From contig JAFABD010000177.1 of assembly GCA_023426225.1 (NCBI GenBank), positions 1 through 49,004 on the forward strand: a stretch of DNA of 49,004 nt. Direction: 5' to 3'. Positions 7,442 to 15,738 of the stretch are shown here, piece after piece; the first letter of the stretch is position 1, and each line of letters opens with the position of its first letter. Under the pieces are notes generated by a model. It did no database searches. It was not told where the DNA came from and was given only the letters and a program-made list of their open reading frames with translations. The position numbers and the translations under genes are program-made. Origin of the DNA: Pseudomonadota bacterium (lineage in GTDB: Bacteria; Pseudomonadota; Alphaproteobacteria; Sphingomonadales; Sphingomonadaceae).

Positions 7442-8520
7442 GCACGCTGACGCTGCCCTCGTCCCGGTCGGAGGCGTGGCGCTGGGCCGACATGGACGCG
7501 CTGCGTACCGCCGCGGAGAGCCCGCAGGCGCCGGCGGGCGTGAACCCGGCCGACCTGTTCCTCGACATCGACGGTCCGCGCCTGTGCTTCGTCGACGGCG
7601 TGTTCGAGCCCGCGCACAGCCGCCCCGGCCCGGTGGAGGTCACGCGCCATGTCCCGACGACCGACCATGCGCTCGGCAGCCTTGCGATCGGCGAGGGGTG
7701 GACGCTGCACCTCGGCCCCGAGCATGCGGCGACCCGTATCCAGATCGTCCATCTCGGCACGGGCGGGGCCAACCATGTCCCGGCACGCATCCAGCTCGCC
7801 GACGACGCGGTGGCGAGCGTCGTGGAGACGTTTGCCGGCGCCGGCTGGGCCAACCGGCTCACCGCGATCACGCTCGGCAAGGGCGCGCGGCTGATGCGTT
7901 CGGTACGGCTGGTGCAGCGCGAGGGCTTTGTCTCGATCCGCGACGAGGCCGAAGTGGGCGAGGCGGCGAGCCTGGTATCGATCTTTCTGGGCGCGGGCGG
8001 CATGGGCAGCCGGATCGACGGCGCGCTGACGCTGACCGGCAAGGGCGCCTTTGCCGAAATGGGCGGCGCGTTGCTCACCCGCGCAGCGCAGAAGCAGGAA
8101 GCGGCCGTGGCGGTGCGCCACGACGCGGTCGAAGGCACGTCGCGCCAGTTGTGGCGCGCGGTGTCGGCCGACCAGTCGACGGCGAGCCTTGCCGCCCGCG
8201 TCGAGGTGGCGCGCGGGGCACAGCAGACCGACGGCGAACAGTCGCTGCGCGGCCTGTTGCTCCAGCGCACCGCGACGGTGAACCTGAAGCCCGAGCTCGA
8301 GATCTTTGCCGACGACGTGAAGTGCGCGCACGGCGCGACGGTGGGCGAGCTCGACAAGCGCGCGCTGTTCTATCTGCAGAGCCGCGGGATCGAGGCGGCA
8401 CGGGCGAAGGCGCTGCTGACGCACGCGTTCGTCGGCGATGCGCTCGCGCGGATCGGCGAGGACGCGGTGCGCGAGGCCTTTGCGGCCGATGCGATCGGAT
8501 GGCTGGAGGCGGCGCTGTGA
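7438..8520 (+). CDS. sufD: Fe-S cluster assembly protein SufD
   Basis: SufD is the SufB paralogue that completes the SufBC2D scaffold and contributes to iron entry. This 360-residue protein starts at a GTG inside the sufC stop (GTGA), beginning STLTLPSSRSEAWRWADM, where the WRW-type element is usual for SufD. The C-terminal DDVKCAHGATVGELD holds the conserved histidine (near residue 298) equivalent to the functional His of E. coli SufD. SRGIEAARAKALLTHAFVGD follows. It is somewhat shorter than E. coli SufD (about 420 residues), mainly in the N-terminal part. It overlaps sufS by 4 bp (GTGA). Confidence 0.95.
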   Translation: MSTLTLPSSRSEAWRWADMDALRTAAESPQAPAGVNPADLFLDIDGPRLCFVDGVFEPAHSRPGPVEVTRHVPTTDHALGSLAIGEGWTLHLGPEHAATRIQIVHLGTGGANHVPARIQLADDAVASVVETFAGAGWANRLTAITLGKGARLMRSVRLVQREGFVSIRDEAEVGEAASLVSIFLGAGGMGSRIDGALTLTGKGAFAEMGGALLTRAAQKQEAAVAVRHDAVEGTSRQLWRAVSADQSTASLAARVEVARGAQQTDGEQSLRGLLLQRTATVNLKPELEIFADDVKCAHGATVGELDKRALFYLQSRGIEAARAKALLTHAFVGDALARIGEDAVREAFAADAIGWLEAAL

Positions 8521-9728
8521 GTGTGCTCGCGACCGCGGCTCCGCTCGACGTGCTGGCGGATTTCCCGGCGATCCCGGCGGGCTGGGCGTATCTCGATACT
8601 GCTGCCACCTCGCAGAAGCCGCAGCCGGTGATCGATGCGATCACGCGGGCCTATGGCGAGACCTATGCCACCGTCCATCGCGGCGTGTACCAGCGCTCGG
8701 CCGACATGACGCTCGCCTTCGAGGCGGCGCGTGCGCGCGTGGCGAAGTTTATCGGCGGCCGGACAGAGGAAGTGGTGTTCGTCCGCGGCGCGACCGAGGG
8801 GATCAACCTTGTCGCGCAATGCTATGCTGCGACCCGGCTGAAGGCGGGCGACCGCATCCTGCTTTCGGCGCTCGAGCATCACTCGAACATCGTGCCGTGG
8901 CAGATGGCCGCCGAGAAGATCGGCGCGCAGATCGACGTGGTGCCGCTCACCGCCGACCACCGCATCGACCTCGACGCGATGGCGGCGATGCTGACCGACC
9001 GGCACAAGCTGGTTGCGCTCGCGCATGTCTCCAACGTGCTCGGCTCGGTTCTTGACGCCAAGCGCGCGACCGAACTGGCCCATGCCGTGGGGGCGAAGAT
9101 CCTGATCGACGGGTGTCAGGCGGTTGCCCGCCTGCCGGTCAACGTCGCCGAGATCGGCTGCGACTTCTACGTCTTTTCGGGACACAAGCTCTACGGCCCG
9201 ACCGGGATCGGCGTGCTGTGGGGGCGGTACGAGTTGCTCGACGCGATGCCCCCCTATCAGGGCGGCGGATCGATGATCGACCGCGTCACCTTCGCCAAAA
9301 CGACCTATGCCCCGCCGCCGGGCCGTTTCGAGGCGGGCACGCCGCACATCGTCGGCGTGGTCGGGCTGCATGCGGCGATCGATTACGTGGACGGGATCGG
9401 GCTCGAGCGCATCCATGCGCACGAAACCGCGCTGGTGACCGAGACGCGCGCGGCGCTTGCGGCGCTCAACAGCGTGCGGCTGTTCGGGCCGGAGGACAGC
9501 GCCGGCATCGTCAGCTTCGCGGTCGAGGGGGTGCACCCGCACGACGTCGCGACGATCCTGGACGAGGGCAATGTCGCGATCCGCGCCGGGCATCACTGCG
9601 CCCAGCCGCTGATGGATCTGCTGGAGGTTCCCGCCACCGCGCGGGCGAGCTTCGGCGTGTATAACGGGCCGGCGGACGTCGCTGCGCTCGTCAAGGGTAT
9701 CGAACGGGTGACGAGGATCTTCGGATGA
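8517..9728 (+). CDS. sufS: Cysteine desulfurase SufS
   Basis: SufS is a PLP enzyme that removes sulfur from L-cysteine as a persulfide for cluster assembly. The 403-residue reading (family about 406) starts at GTG 8517, inside the sufD stop codon; GTG 8523 is a possible alternative. The PLP lysine is Lys224 in SGHKLYGPTG. The catalytic cysteine is Cys361 in RAGHHCAQPLMD, on the short loop typical of group II (SufS) desulfurases. ALEHHSNIVPWQ and YLDTAATSQKP are also family marks. I see no sufE here, so the persulfide acceptor must be encoded elsewhere or be SufB directly. It overlaps the next gene by ATGA. Confidence 0.97.
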   Translation: MSVLATAAPLDVLADFPAIPAGWAYLDTAATSQKPQPVIDAITRAYGETYATVHRGVYQRSADMTLAFEAARARVAKFIGGRTEEVVFVRGATEGINLVAQCYAATRLKAGDRILLSALEHHSNIVPWQMAAEKIGAQIDVVPLTADHRIDLDAMAAMLTDRHKLVALAHVSNVLGSVLDAKRATELAHAVGAKILIDGCQAVARLPVNVAEIGCDFYVFSGHKLYGPTGIGVLWGRYELLDAMPPYQGGGSMIDRVTFAKTTYAPPPGRFEAGTPHIVGVVGLHAAIDYVDGIGLERIHAHETALVTETRAALAALNSVRLFGPEDSAGIVSFAVEGVHPHDVATILDEGNVAIRAGHHCAQPLMDLLEVPATARASFGVYNGPADVAALVKGIERVTRIFG

Positions 9729-10210
9729 ACGAAGAACGCAGGATCGTGGTGGAAGAGGTCGACGCGGTTGCACCGCCGCCCAAGGCGCGGGTCGACCAGG
9801 CCGATGCCGCCCAGCCCGCCGATGCCGAGGCGGGGAGCCGCAAGCGCGATTACCTGGCCGGCTTCCTGGCGCAGCCGCCCCAGGCGCATCCCGAGGGCGA
9901 GCCCGGCGGCGCGCTGTACGAATCGGTGATCGACGCGCTGCGCGAGATCTATGACCCCGAAATCCCGGTGAACATCTATGATCTCGGCCTTATCTATGGC
10001 CTGGAAATCACCGCCGACGGCCATGCGACGGTGACGATGACGCTCACCACGCCGCATTGCCCCGTTGCCGAATCGATGCCGGGCGAAGTCGAGCTTCGCG
10101 TCGGATCGGTGCCCGGGATCGGCCATGCCGAGGTCAATCTGGTCTGGGATCCGCCCTGGGATCCACAGAAGATGTCCGACGAGGCCAAGCTGGAACTGGG
10201 AATGCTGTGA
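9725..10210 (+). CDS. sufT: SUF-associated DUF59/MIP18-family protein (SufT-like)
   Basis: DUF59 proteins assist maturation of Fe-S proteins; members beside suf genes are usually called SufT. The 161-residue protein has an acidic/proline-rich N-terminal extension of about 60 residues. The DUF59 domain (about 66-150) follows, with EIYDPEIPVNIYDLGLIYG and MTLTTPHCPVAESMP, whose cysteine is the conserved one in this family. VWDPPWDPQKMSDEAKLELGM closes the domain. It is coupled to sufS by a 4-bp overlap. A ~135-bp gap separates it from sufA, the longest in the operon. Confidence 0.9.
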   Translation: MNEERRIVVEEVDAVAPPPKARVDQADAAQPADAEAGSRKRDYLAGFLAQPPQAHPEGEPGGALYESVIDALREIYDPEIPVNIYDLGLIYGLEITADGHATVTMTLTTPHCPVAESMPGEVELRVGSVPGIGHAEVNLVWDPPWDPQKMSDEAKLELGML

Positions 10211-10219
10211 TCGCCGGCG

Positions 10220-10240
10220 CCCCTTCGGTCGACGAAGGGG
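10220..10240 (+). other. Hairpin in the gap between sufT and sufA
   Basis: CCCCTTCG (10220-10227) and CGAAGGGG (10233-10240) make a perfect 8-bp stem with a 5-base loop, 10 bp after the sufT stop. The flanking TTGGGC is not a convincing T-tract, so it is at most a weak or partial terminator. A TATAGG element near 10270 could serve a separate sufA promoter, but no good -35 is visible. The stem may lower sufA levels or protect the upstream transcript end. Confidence 0.35.
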
Positions 10241-10345
10241 TTGGGCACGGCGATGCGGCTTCCAATATAGGGAGCGCCCGCGCATGATGGGCGCCATTCC
10301 CCGTTCCTTCCGCCCGCGTGGCGGGAAGGCAGGCGAGAGACCGAG

Positions 10346-10705
10346 ATGACGACCGAGACCAAGCTTCGCCAGCGCCCCGCGGCGCTGAACCTGACCCCCG
10401 CCGCCGAGGCGCGGATCGCCGCGCTGATGGCGAACGCGCCCGAAGGCGTGGTGGGCGTGAAGCTGTCGACGCCGCGGCGCGGCTGTTCGGGGCTGGCCTA
10501 TTCGGTCGACTATGTCACCGAGGCAAAGCCGTTCGACGAGCGGATCGATACGCCCGGCGGCACGTTCTTCGTCGATGGTGCGTCGGTGCTGTACCTGATC
10601 GGATCGACGATGGATTGGGTCGAGGACGATTTCACGTCGGGTTTCGTCTTTCACAACCCCAATGCCAAGGGAACATGCGGTTGCGGCGAGAGCTTCACCG
10701 TTTGA
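10346..10705 (+). CDS. sufA: A-type Fe-S carrier protein (HesB/IscA/SufA family)
   Basis: A-type carriers receive a cluster from the scaffold and deliver it to apoproteins. This 119-residue protein has the family fold and all three ligand cysteines: Cys47 in PRRGCSGLAY and Cys111/Cys113 in GTCGCGESFTV at the C-terminus. Length is normal. It closes the suf cluster but is 135 bp downstream of sufT, so it may have some independent expression. Naming it sufA rather than iscA or erpA rests on its position in the suf locus. Confidence 0.93.
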   Translation: MTTETKLRQRPAALNLTPAAEARIAALMANAPEGVVGVKLSTPRRGCSGLAYSVDYVTEAKPFDERIDTPGGTFFVDGASVLYLIGSTMDWVEDDFTSGFVFHNPNAKGTCGCGESFTV

Positions 10706-10828
10706 TCTGACCCCGCCGGGACGTGCGGGCCGGCGGTCCCGCCCCCCGTACCCCCAGACCCGATAACCAGAACGGCGTGACCGGCATGGCCGGTATGCGC
10801 CCGATCACCGTCAAGAGGATGTGTTGAA

Positions 10829-11296
10829 ATGAGCGTCGCGTTTCGCCGCGATAATGACGAGGAACACAAGGAGCCTCGGTTCGAGATCCCGTTGCCGCCC
10901 GGACCCAACATGGTCACGGTGCGCGGGCTGGCGTTGATCCGCGAGCGGCTCGCCGCAGCCGAGGTGGCCGTGGCGGCGGCCGAGGACGACGAGGCGCGCG
11001 AGGCGGCGCGGCGCGAGCTGCGATACTGGAACACGCGCGCGGGGACCGCGCAGCTTGCCCCCGCGCCCGAGCCCGATACCGTCGCGATCGGCACGCAGGT
11101 GCGTTTCCGGTTGGCGGGGCGCGAGCGGACGATCGCGATCGTCGGTCACGACGAGGCCGAGCCGCACGCCGAGCGCATCGCCTTTTCCGCCCCGCTTGCC
11201 CAGGCGATGATCGGTGCCGAGGTCGGCGAGCGTGTCGATTTCAACGGACGCCCCGAAGCGATCGAGGTGATCGCGGTCGAGCCGCTCGACGACTGA
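10829..11296 (+). CDS. GreA/GreB-family transcription elongation factor-like protein
   Basis: The C-terminal half (about 85-155) matches the FKBP-like domain of Gre factors, with IGTQVRFRL and APLAQAMIGAEVGERVDF. The N-terminal part starts with an unusual charged tail (FRRDNDEEHKEPRFEIP). A short helical hairpin follows, RGLALIRERLAAAEVAV then RREAARRELRYWNTR-like sequence, shorter than the GreA coiled coil. The tip motif that stimulates RNA cleavage in GreA (the DLKENAEY-type segment) is not recognisable. Acidic EDD residues sit where the tip should be. It may bind the RNA polymerase secondary channel without normal GreA activity. It stands alone, 123 bp after sufA. Confidence 0.85.
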   Translation: MSVAFRRDNDEEHKEPRFEIPLPPGPNMVTVRGLALIRERLAAAEVAVAAAEDDEAREAARRELRYWNTRAGTAQLAPAPEPDTVAIGTQVRFRLAGRERTIAIVGHDEAEPHAERIAFSAPLAQAMIGAEVGERVDFNGRPEAIEVIAVEPLDD

Positions 11297-11393
11297 GCCC
11301 CGCGGGCGCGGCCCAAAACGGGACTTCGCTCCCGGCGCAGCCGCGCCTATCCTGACCGCGACGGACCACGGGTTGCGCGGAGGAAGATCGGTC

Positions 11394-12437
11394 ATGCGAC
11401 GGACAACAGCACACCGCCCTGCGGCACGCATCCGCGCGGCGGCGGCGATCGGTGCCGTTGCGCTTGCGCTCGGGGCGGGGGCGGGCGGCCTGGGTGCACG
11501 CGAGCCTGCGGCGCAGGCTGCCGCCGGCGGTTTCGTGTTCGCGGAGACCGGCCAGCGCTTCGGCACGCTGGCGGCGGCCGTCGCCGCGCTGAACGGGCGC
11601 GACGGCACCATCCGGGTCGCGCCGGGCCGCTATGCCGATTGCGCGGTCGTGACCGGCGGACGCGTTCGCTTCATCGCCGAGGAGCCCGGGCGCGCGGTGT
11701 TCGACGGCGGGATTTGCGAGGGCAAGGCGACGCTGGTGCTGCGCGGGCGCGCGGCCGAGGTCGACGGACTGGTGTTCATGCATACGCGCGTGCCCGACGG
11801 CAACGGCGCGGGCATCCGGATCGAGACCGGCGACCTGACGGTCCGCAATGCGATGTTCCTCGATGCCCAGTCGGGGATCCTGTCGGCGCGCGATCCCGCC
11901 GCGACCATCACGATCGACCATTCGACCTTTGCGGGGCTGGGCAAGGACCCGACGGGCACCGGCGCGCATGCGGTCTATATCGGCGATTATGGCGCGTTGC
12001 GCATCACCGCCTCCCGCTTCGAGCGGGGCACCGGGGGCCATTATGTGAAGAGCCGGGCGCCGCGGGTGGAGATCAGCGGGTCGAGCTTCGACGACAGTCG
12101 GGGGCAGGACACCAATTACATGATCGACCTGTCCAACGGCGCGACCGGACGGATCGCGGGCAACAGCTTCGTCGTCGGCCCGAACAAGGAAAACCATATG
12201 ACGCTGATCAGCGTCGCGCCCGAAGGCGTCGTTCATCCGTCGGCGGGGCTGGTGGTCGAGGCGAACGACGCACGGCTGGCGCCCGCAGCGCACTGGTCGA
12301 TGGCGCTGGTGCGGAGCTGGACGCGCGAGCCGATCGTGGTGCGCGGCAACCGGCTGGGGACGGGGATCGCACCCTTTGCCGACATGAGCCGCGGTGCCGG
12401 GCTGATCGAACGCGTGCGCGCGCGGCTGGGCGTCTGA
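11394..12437 (+). CDS. Exported right-handed parallel beta-helix protein
   Basis: The start at 11394 is preceded by GGAGGAAG at good spacing and gives 347 residues with a signal peptide (RIRAAAAIGAVALALGAGAG). The body has repeated short strand-turn units such as TIRVAPGRYADCAVV, RVRFIAEEPGRAVFDGG, GAGIRIETGDLTVRNAMF and RVEISGSSFDDS. This is the pattern of right-handed beta-helix (pectate-lyase-like) proteins. Such proteins bind or cleave polysaccharides, but I see no catalytic signature that fixes an activity. It lies just before, and convergent with, the asparagine-synthetase-like gene (18 bp apart), near an O-ligase gene, so an envelope-polysaccharide role is plausible. Confidence 0.8.
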   Translation: MRRTTAHRPAARIRAAAAIGAVALALGAGAGGLGAREPAAQAAAGGFVFAETGQRFGTLAAAVAALNGRDGTIRVAPGRYADCAVVTGGRVRFIAEEPGRAVFDGGICEGKATLVLRGRAAEVDGLVFMHTRVPDGNGAGIRIETGDLTVRNAMFLDAQSGILSARDPAATITIDHSTFAGLGKDPTGTGAHAVYIGDYGALRITASRFERGTGGHYVKSRAPRVEISGSSFDDSRGQDTNYMIDLSNGATGRIAGNSFVVGPNKENHMTLISVAPEGVVHPSAGLVVEANDARLAPAAHWSMALVRSWTREPIVVRGNRLGTGIAPFADMSRGAGLIERVRARLGV

Positions 12438-12455
12438 TCGCGCAGCCCTGGGCGC

Positions 12456-14222
12456 TCAGCCTTGCGGATCGAGGCGGCCGCCGAGCCGGGCAGCCAGATA
12501 TTCGAGGCACGCGATCCGCCGGAGCAACGCGCTGTCGGCGATCCGTTCGACGCGGAACCAGCGGCGCATGACGGGCAGGTCGAGGTCGATCACCCGGCCC
12601 AGATAATCGGGCGACAACAGCCCGCCATGCTCGTCGGTCATGGGGCGGAGCCGGCGCTGAAGCGCATAGCTTTGCGCGCGCAGCCAGGGCGGGCGGAGGC
12701 GCGTCGACCATTCGGCAAGGCGGTGGCGGAAACCCGGCGGCACGTCGAAGGCATGGCCATAGGCGGAGGGCTGGGCGGCCAGCACGGGATCGATCGCGGC
12801 AATCAGCGCGGCCTCGAACGCGCCTGCCTGTTTGAGCCGCATCGGCAATTGCAGCGCCGCCGCGACGACGCGGTGGTCCAGAAACGGCATGGCATAGGGG
12901 CCGTGGCGCCCCTCGATGGCGATCTCGCGGCCGAACAGCGAGCGGCAGCGGACGCGCGGATAGAGCTGTTCGATCCGGGTGCGCGACAGCGGCTGATCGC
13001 GCCCGCCGGCGCCGAGCGCGGCGCGGAGCTTGGCCGTGATGGCGCCAAGGAATGCGTCGCGATCGAACGCGCTTGTCAGGTCGTCGGCGAGGAAACGCGC
13101 GAAAAAGCTCTGTGTCACCGCGCCGGCGCGCATCCGGCGGTCGGCGAGGAAGAAGAAATCGCGAAACACCTCGCCGCATCCGCCCGAGATCGCGAGCGCG
13201 CCCGCGGTGTGGCGTGCGTCGAGCGCCGTGGCATTGCCGCCGTTATCGAACAGGTTGCCGAAGTTGGGCAGCCCGTCGAACCGATCGAAATTGGCCGCGA
13301 CCTGCCCTGGAAAGGCATCGGGCGTGATCGGCGCGCGGTTCTTGTCGGTCCAGGCGACGTCGAAACCCAGTTCGGCGCCGATCGCCCGCGCGACGCGGAC
13401 ATCGGCGCTGGTTTCGGGGCCATAGACATAGACCTGCGGCCGCACGCCCGCCGCGCGGAGCAGCGCGAGGACCAGTCGTGAATCGAGCCCGCCCGACAAG
13501 GGGGCATGGACCGCATTGCCGAACTGCGCCGCGATCGCGTTCGCCTGTGTCTCGAGCGGCGCCCGGATCTGTGCGATGCGCTCGCCGAGCGGCATGCGCA
13601 CCGGCGCTTCGGGGAGCGGCCGCGGGCCGCCGTGCGTGGTCGATGCGCCGCCGGGCAGCAGCTCGACGATCGATCCCGCCGCAAGCGTGCGGATTTCGGC
13701 AAGCACCGTGTCGTCGCCGACCGGGACGACGTTGAAGGCGAATTCGTACACCGCCTGCGTGTCGAAGCGCAGCCGCGGCTGCGCCTGCGCCGCGGCGAGA
13801 AACGAGGTGGAGAACAGCGTATTCGGGAGGTCGCGATAGACCGGCCAGGTGCCGAAGAAATCGCCGATCAGGAAGGTGCGGCCGCCGCGGTGAAGGACAA
13901 GCGCAAACTCGCCGGCCAGCCGGTCCCAGTCGAGCAACGGCGTCGGGCGCGCGGGATCGATCATGGCGAGCAGCGCGGCGAGCGCGGGCGCGCCGAAGCG
14001 GCCGTCGACGCTGATCGTGCCCGCCACGGCGGCCCAGTCGGTCCCCTGTTGCACGAAGCCGGCAGGGCCGCCCGCGATCGCATCCCAGTGGCGGATGGCC
14101 CAGCCGGGCACCGCGAGACGGCGCGGGGCGGCAAAGCCGTGACGTGCGAACTGCGCCTCGGCCGATGCCAACCCGGCCGGATCGGCGTCGGCGCCGGTAT
14201 ATTGCAGATGGAAACCGCCCAT
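12456..14222 (-). CDS. Asparagine synthetase-like protein without the glutaminase cysteine
   Basis: This 588-residue protein has the two-domain layout of AsnB. The N-terminal Ntn-type glutamine amidotransferase-like domain (about 1-200) includes FLIGDFFGTWPVYR. The C-terminal ATP-pyrophosphatase-like domain has the PP-loop SGGLDSR near residue 242. Functional glutaminase domains begin Met-Cys-Gly, with Cys2 as nucleophile; here the start is MGGFHLQY, so that cysteine is absent. It may therefore use free ammonia or another nitrogen donor, or act on a different substrate, as some polysaccharide- and natural-product-linked homologues do. GYGHAFDVPP near the end is unusual. Its divergent neighbour is an O-ligase. 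Confidence 0.85.
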   Translation of the reverse strand: MGGFHLQYTGADADPAGLASAEAQFARHGFAAPRRLAVPGWAIRHWDAIAGGPAGFVQQGTDWAAVAGTISVDGRFGAPALAALLAMIDPARPTPLLDWDRLAGEFALVLHRGGRTFLIGDFFGTWPVYRDLPNTLFSTSFLAAAQAQPRLRFDTQAVYEFAFNVVPVGDDTVLAEIRTLAAGSIVELLPGGASTTHGGPRPLPEAPVRMPLGERIAQIRAPLETQANAIAAQFGNAVHAPLSGGLDSRLVLALLRAAGVRPQVYVYGPETSADVRVARAIGAELGFDVAWTDKNRAPITPDAFPGQVAANFDRFDGLPNFGNLFDNGGNATALDARHTAGALAISGGCGEVFRDFFFLADRRMRAGAVTQSFFARFLADDLTSAFDRDAFLGAITAKLRAALGAGGRDQPLSRTRIEQLYPRVRCRSLFGREIAIEGRHGPYAMPFLDHRVVAAALQLPMRLKQAGAFEAALIAAIDPVLAAQPSAYGHAFDVPPGFRHRLAEWSTRLRPPWLRAQSYALQRRLRPMTDEHGGLLSPDYLGRVIDLDLPVMRRWFRVERIADSALLRRIACLEYLAARLGGRLDPQG

Positions 14223-14388
14223 GCAGAGCGCCCTAAAGCCAAAGGCTTAAAGTTTTCAGCCCGGCAGCGCCCGCGCGGCAGCCGATCGTGCTGCTTAACG
14301 CGATCGCAACCGCGGCGATGGCATGGCGGGCGGCGTGATGCCGTGCGCCCCGCCTTTCATCCTGCGCGTGCCCTGCTGGGGCTGAGCG

Positions 14389-15738
14389 ATGCGCGACTAT
14401 GCCTTCGTCGCCTATCTGGCGCTGCTGCTGTTGCTCGGGATGCGGCGGCCGTTCCTGTTCGTGCTCGGCTATGTCTATATCGACCTCGTCTCGCCGCAGC
14501 GGCTTTCCTATTACCTGCTGTCGTCGGTTCCGGTCTCGCTGATCTTCTTTGCCGCGGCCTTTGTCGGCTGGGTGGTCACCGATGCGCGCCACGGCTTTCG
14601 CATCACGGTTCGCCAGTTGCTGATCCTGGCGCTGCTCGGCTGGGCGGGATGGACGACCGCCCATGCCGATTTCCCGATCGATGCCGCGGAGAAATGGGAC
14701 TGGGTGTGGAAGACGCTGGTCTTTGCCGTGTTCCTGCCGATGACGTTGCGCACGCGGTTGCGGATCGAGGCGATGGTGGTGTTCATGATCCTGTCGGTCG
14801 CGTCGATCGTCATCACCGGCGGGATCAAGACGCTGGCGAGCGGCGGCGGATACGGGATGCTCAACCTGGGCGTTTCGAACAACAGCGGGCTGTACGAGGG
14901 GAGCACGATCTCGATGGTCGCAGTGGGCATGATCCCGCTGATCCTCTTTGCCATGCAGCACGGCACGATCTTTCGCCCCGACTGGCGGGTGCGGCTGTTC
15001 GGTTATGCGCTGATCTTCGCGTGCCTGTTGATCCCGATCGGTACGCAGGCGCGCACCGGGCTGATCTGTATCGGCCTGCTGGCGGTGATGCTGTTGCGCA
15101 TGGTGAAGCGGCGGTTGCTCTATCTGGGCATCCTTGCCGCGGCGGTGGCGGTGGCGGTGCCGCTGCTGCCCGACAGCTACAGCAAGCGTATGGAGACGAT
15201 CGAGGGCTATCAGGGGGATGAATCCGCCTCGACCCGCATCGCCGTGTGGGGCTGGACGCTCGATTATGTCCGCGATCACCCGATGGGCGGCGGCTTTGGT
15301 GCGTATCGCCAGAACCGTTTCGTCTATCACACCCGCACGCGCGAGGGCGATGCCGCGGCGACCGTGGTCGACGGCGGGCGCGCCTGGCACAGCAGCTATT
15401 TCGAGATGCTCGGCGAACAGGGCTATGGCGGGCTGGCGCTATGGTTGACGCTCAACCTGATCGGGCTGGTGCGGACCGAAGTGCTGCGGCGGCGCTATCT
15501 GCGCGCGGGCGGCGATGCCGACTGGATCGCGCCGCTCGCCTCGGCGCTGCAGATGGCGCACATCCTTTACCTGGTCGGGTCGATGTTCCTGGCGCTCGCC
15601 TTTGCGTCGTTCGCCTATATGTGGATGGGCCTCCAGATCGCGCTCGACCTCTATTGCGCCCGGCGCGAGCGCGAGGCGGGATTTGCCCGATGGGGCCGGC
15701 CGGCGCGGGTGCGCGGGGCCAGCCCGGCGGCCGGCTAG
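14389..15738 (+). CDS. O-antigen ligase/polymerase-family membrane protein (exosortase-A-type O-glycosylation ligase)
   Basis: The 449-residue protein is dominated by about 10 membrane helices, from MRDYAFVAYLALLLLLGMRR at the start to YLVGSMFLALAFASFAYMW near the end. A large loop (about 270-340) holds STRIAVWGWTLDYVRDHPMGGG and the later RAWHSSYFEMLGEQGYGG. The H-x-x-x-F-x-E-x-L-x-E-x-G pattern is characteristic of Wzy/WaaL-type ligases. The opening helix and the LVSPQRLSY segment resemble the putative O-glycosylation ligase associated with exosortase A. No exosortase or PEP-CTERM gene is in the window. Its final TAG overlaps the stop of the convergent EamA gene within a shared CTAG. Confidence 0.85.
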   Translation: MRDYAFVAYLALLLLLGMRRPFLFVLGYVYIDLVSPQRLSYYLLSSVPVSLIFFAAAFVGWVVTDARHGFRITVRQLLILALLGWAGWTTAHADFPIDAAEKWDWVWKTLVFAVFLPMTLRTRLRIEAMVVFMILSVASIVITGGIKTLASGGGYGMLNLGVSNNSGLYEGSTISMVAVGMIPLILFAMQHGTIFRPDWRVRLFGYALIFACLLIPIGTQARTGLICIGLLAVMLLRMVKRRLLYLGILAAAVAVAVPLLPDSYSKRMETIEGYQGDESASTRIAVWGWTLDYVRDHPMGGGFGAYRQNRFVYHTRTREGDAAATVVDGGRAWHSSYFEMLGEQGYGGLALWLTLNLIGLVRTEVLRRRYLRAGGDADWIAPLASALQMAHILYLVGSMFLALAFASFAYMWMGLQIALDLYCARREREAGFARWGRPARVRGASPAAG

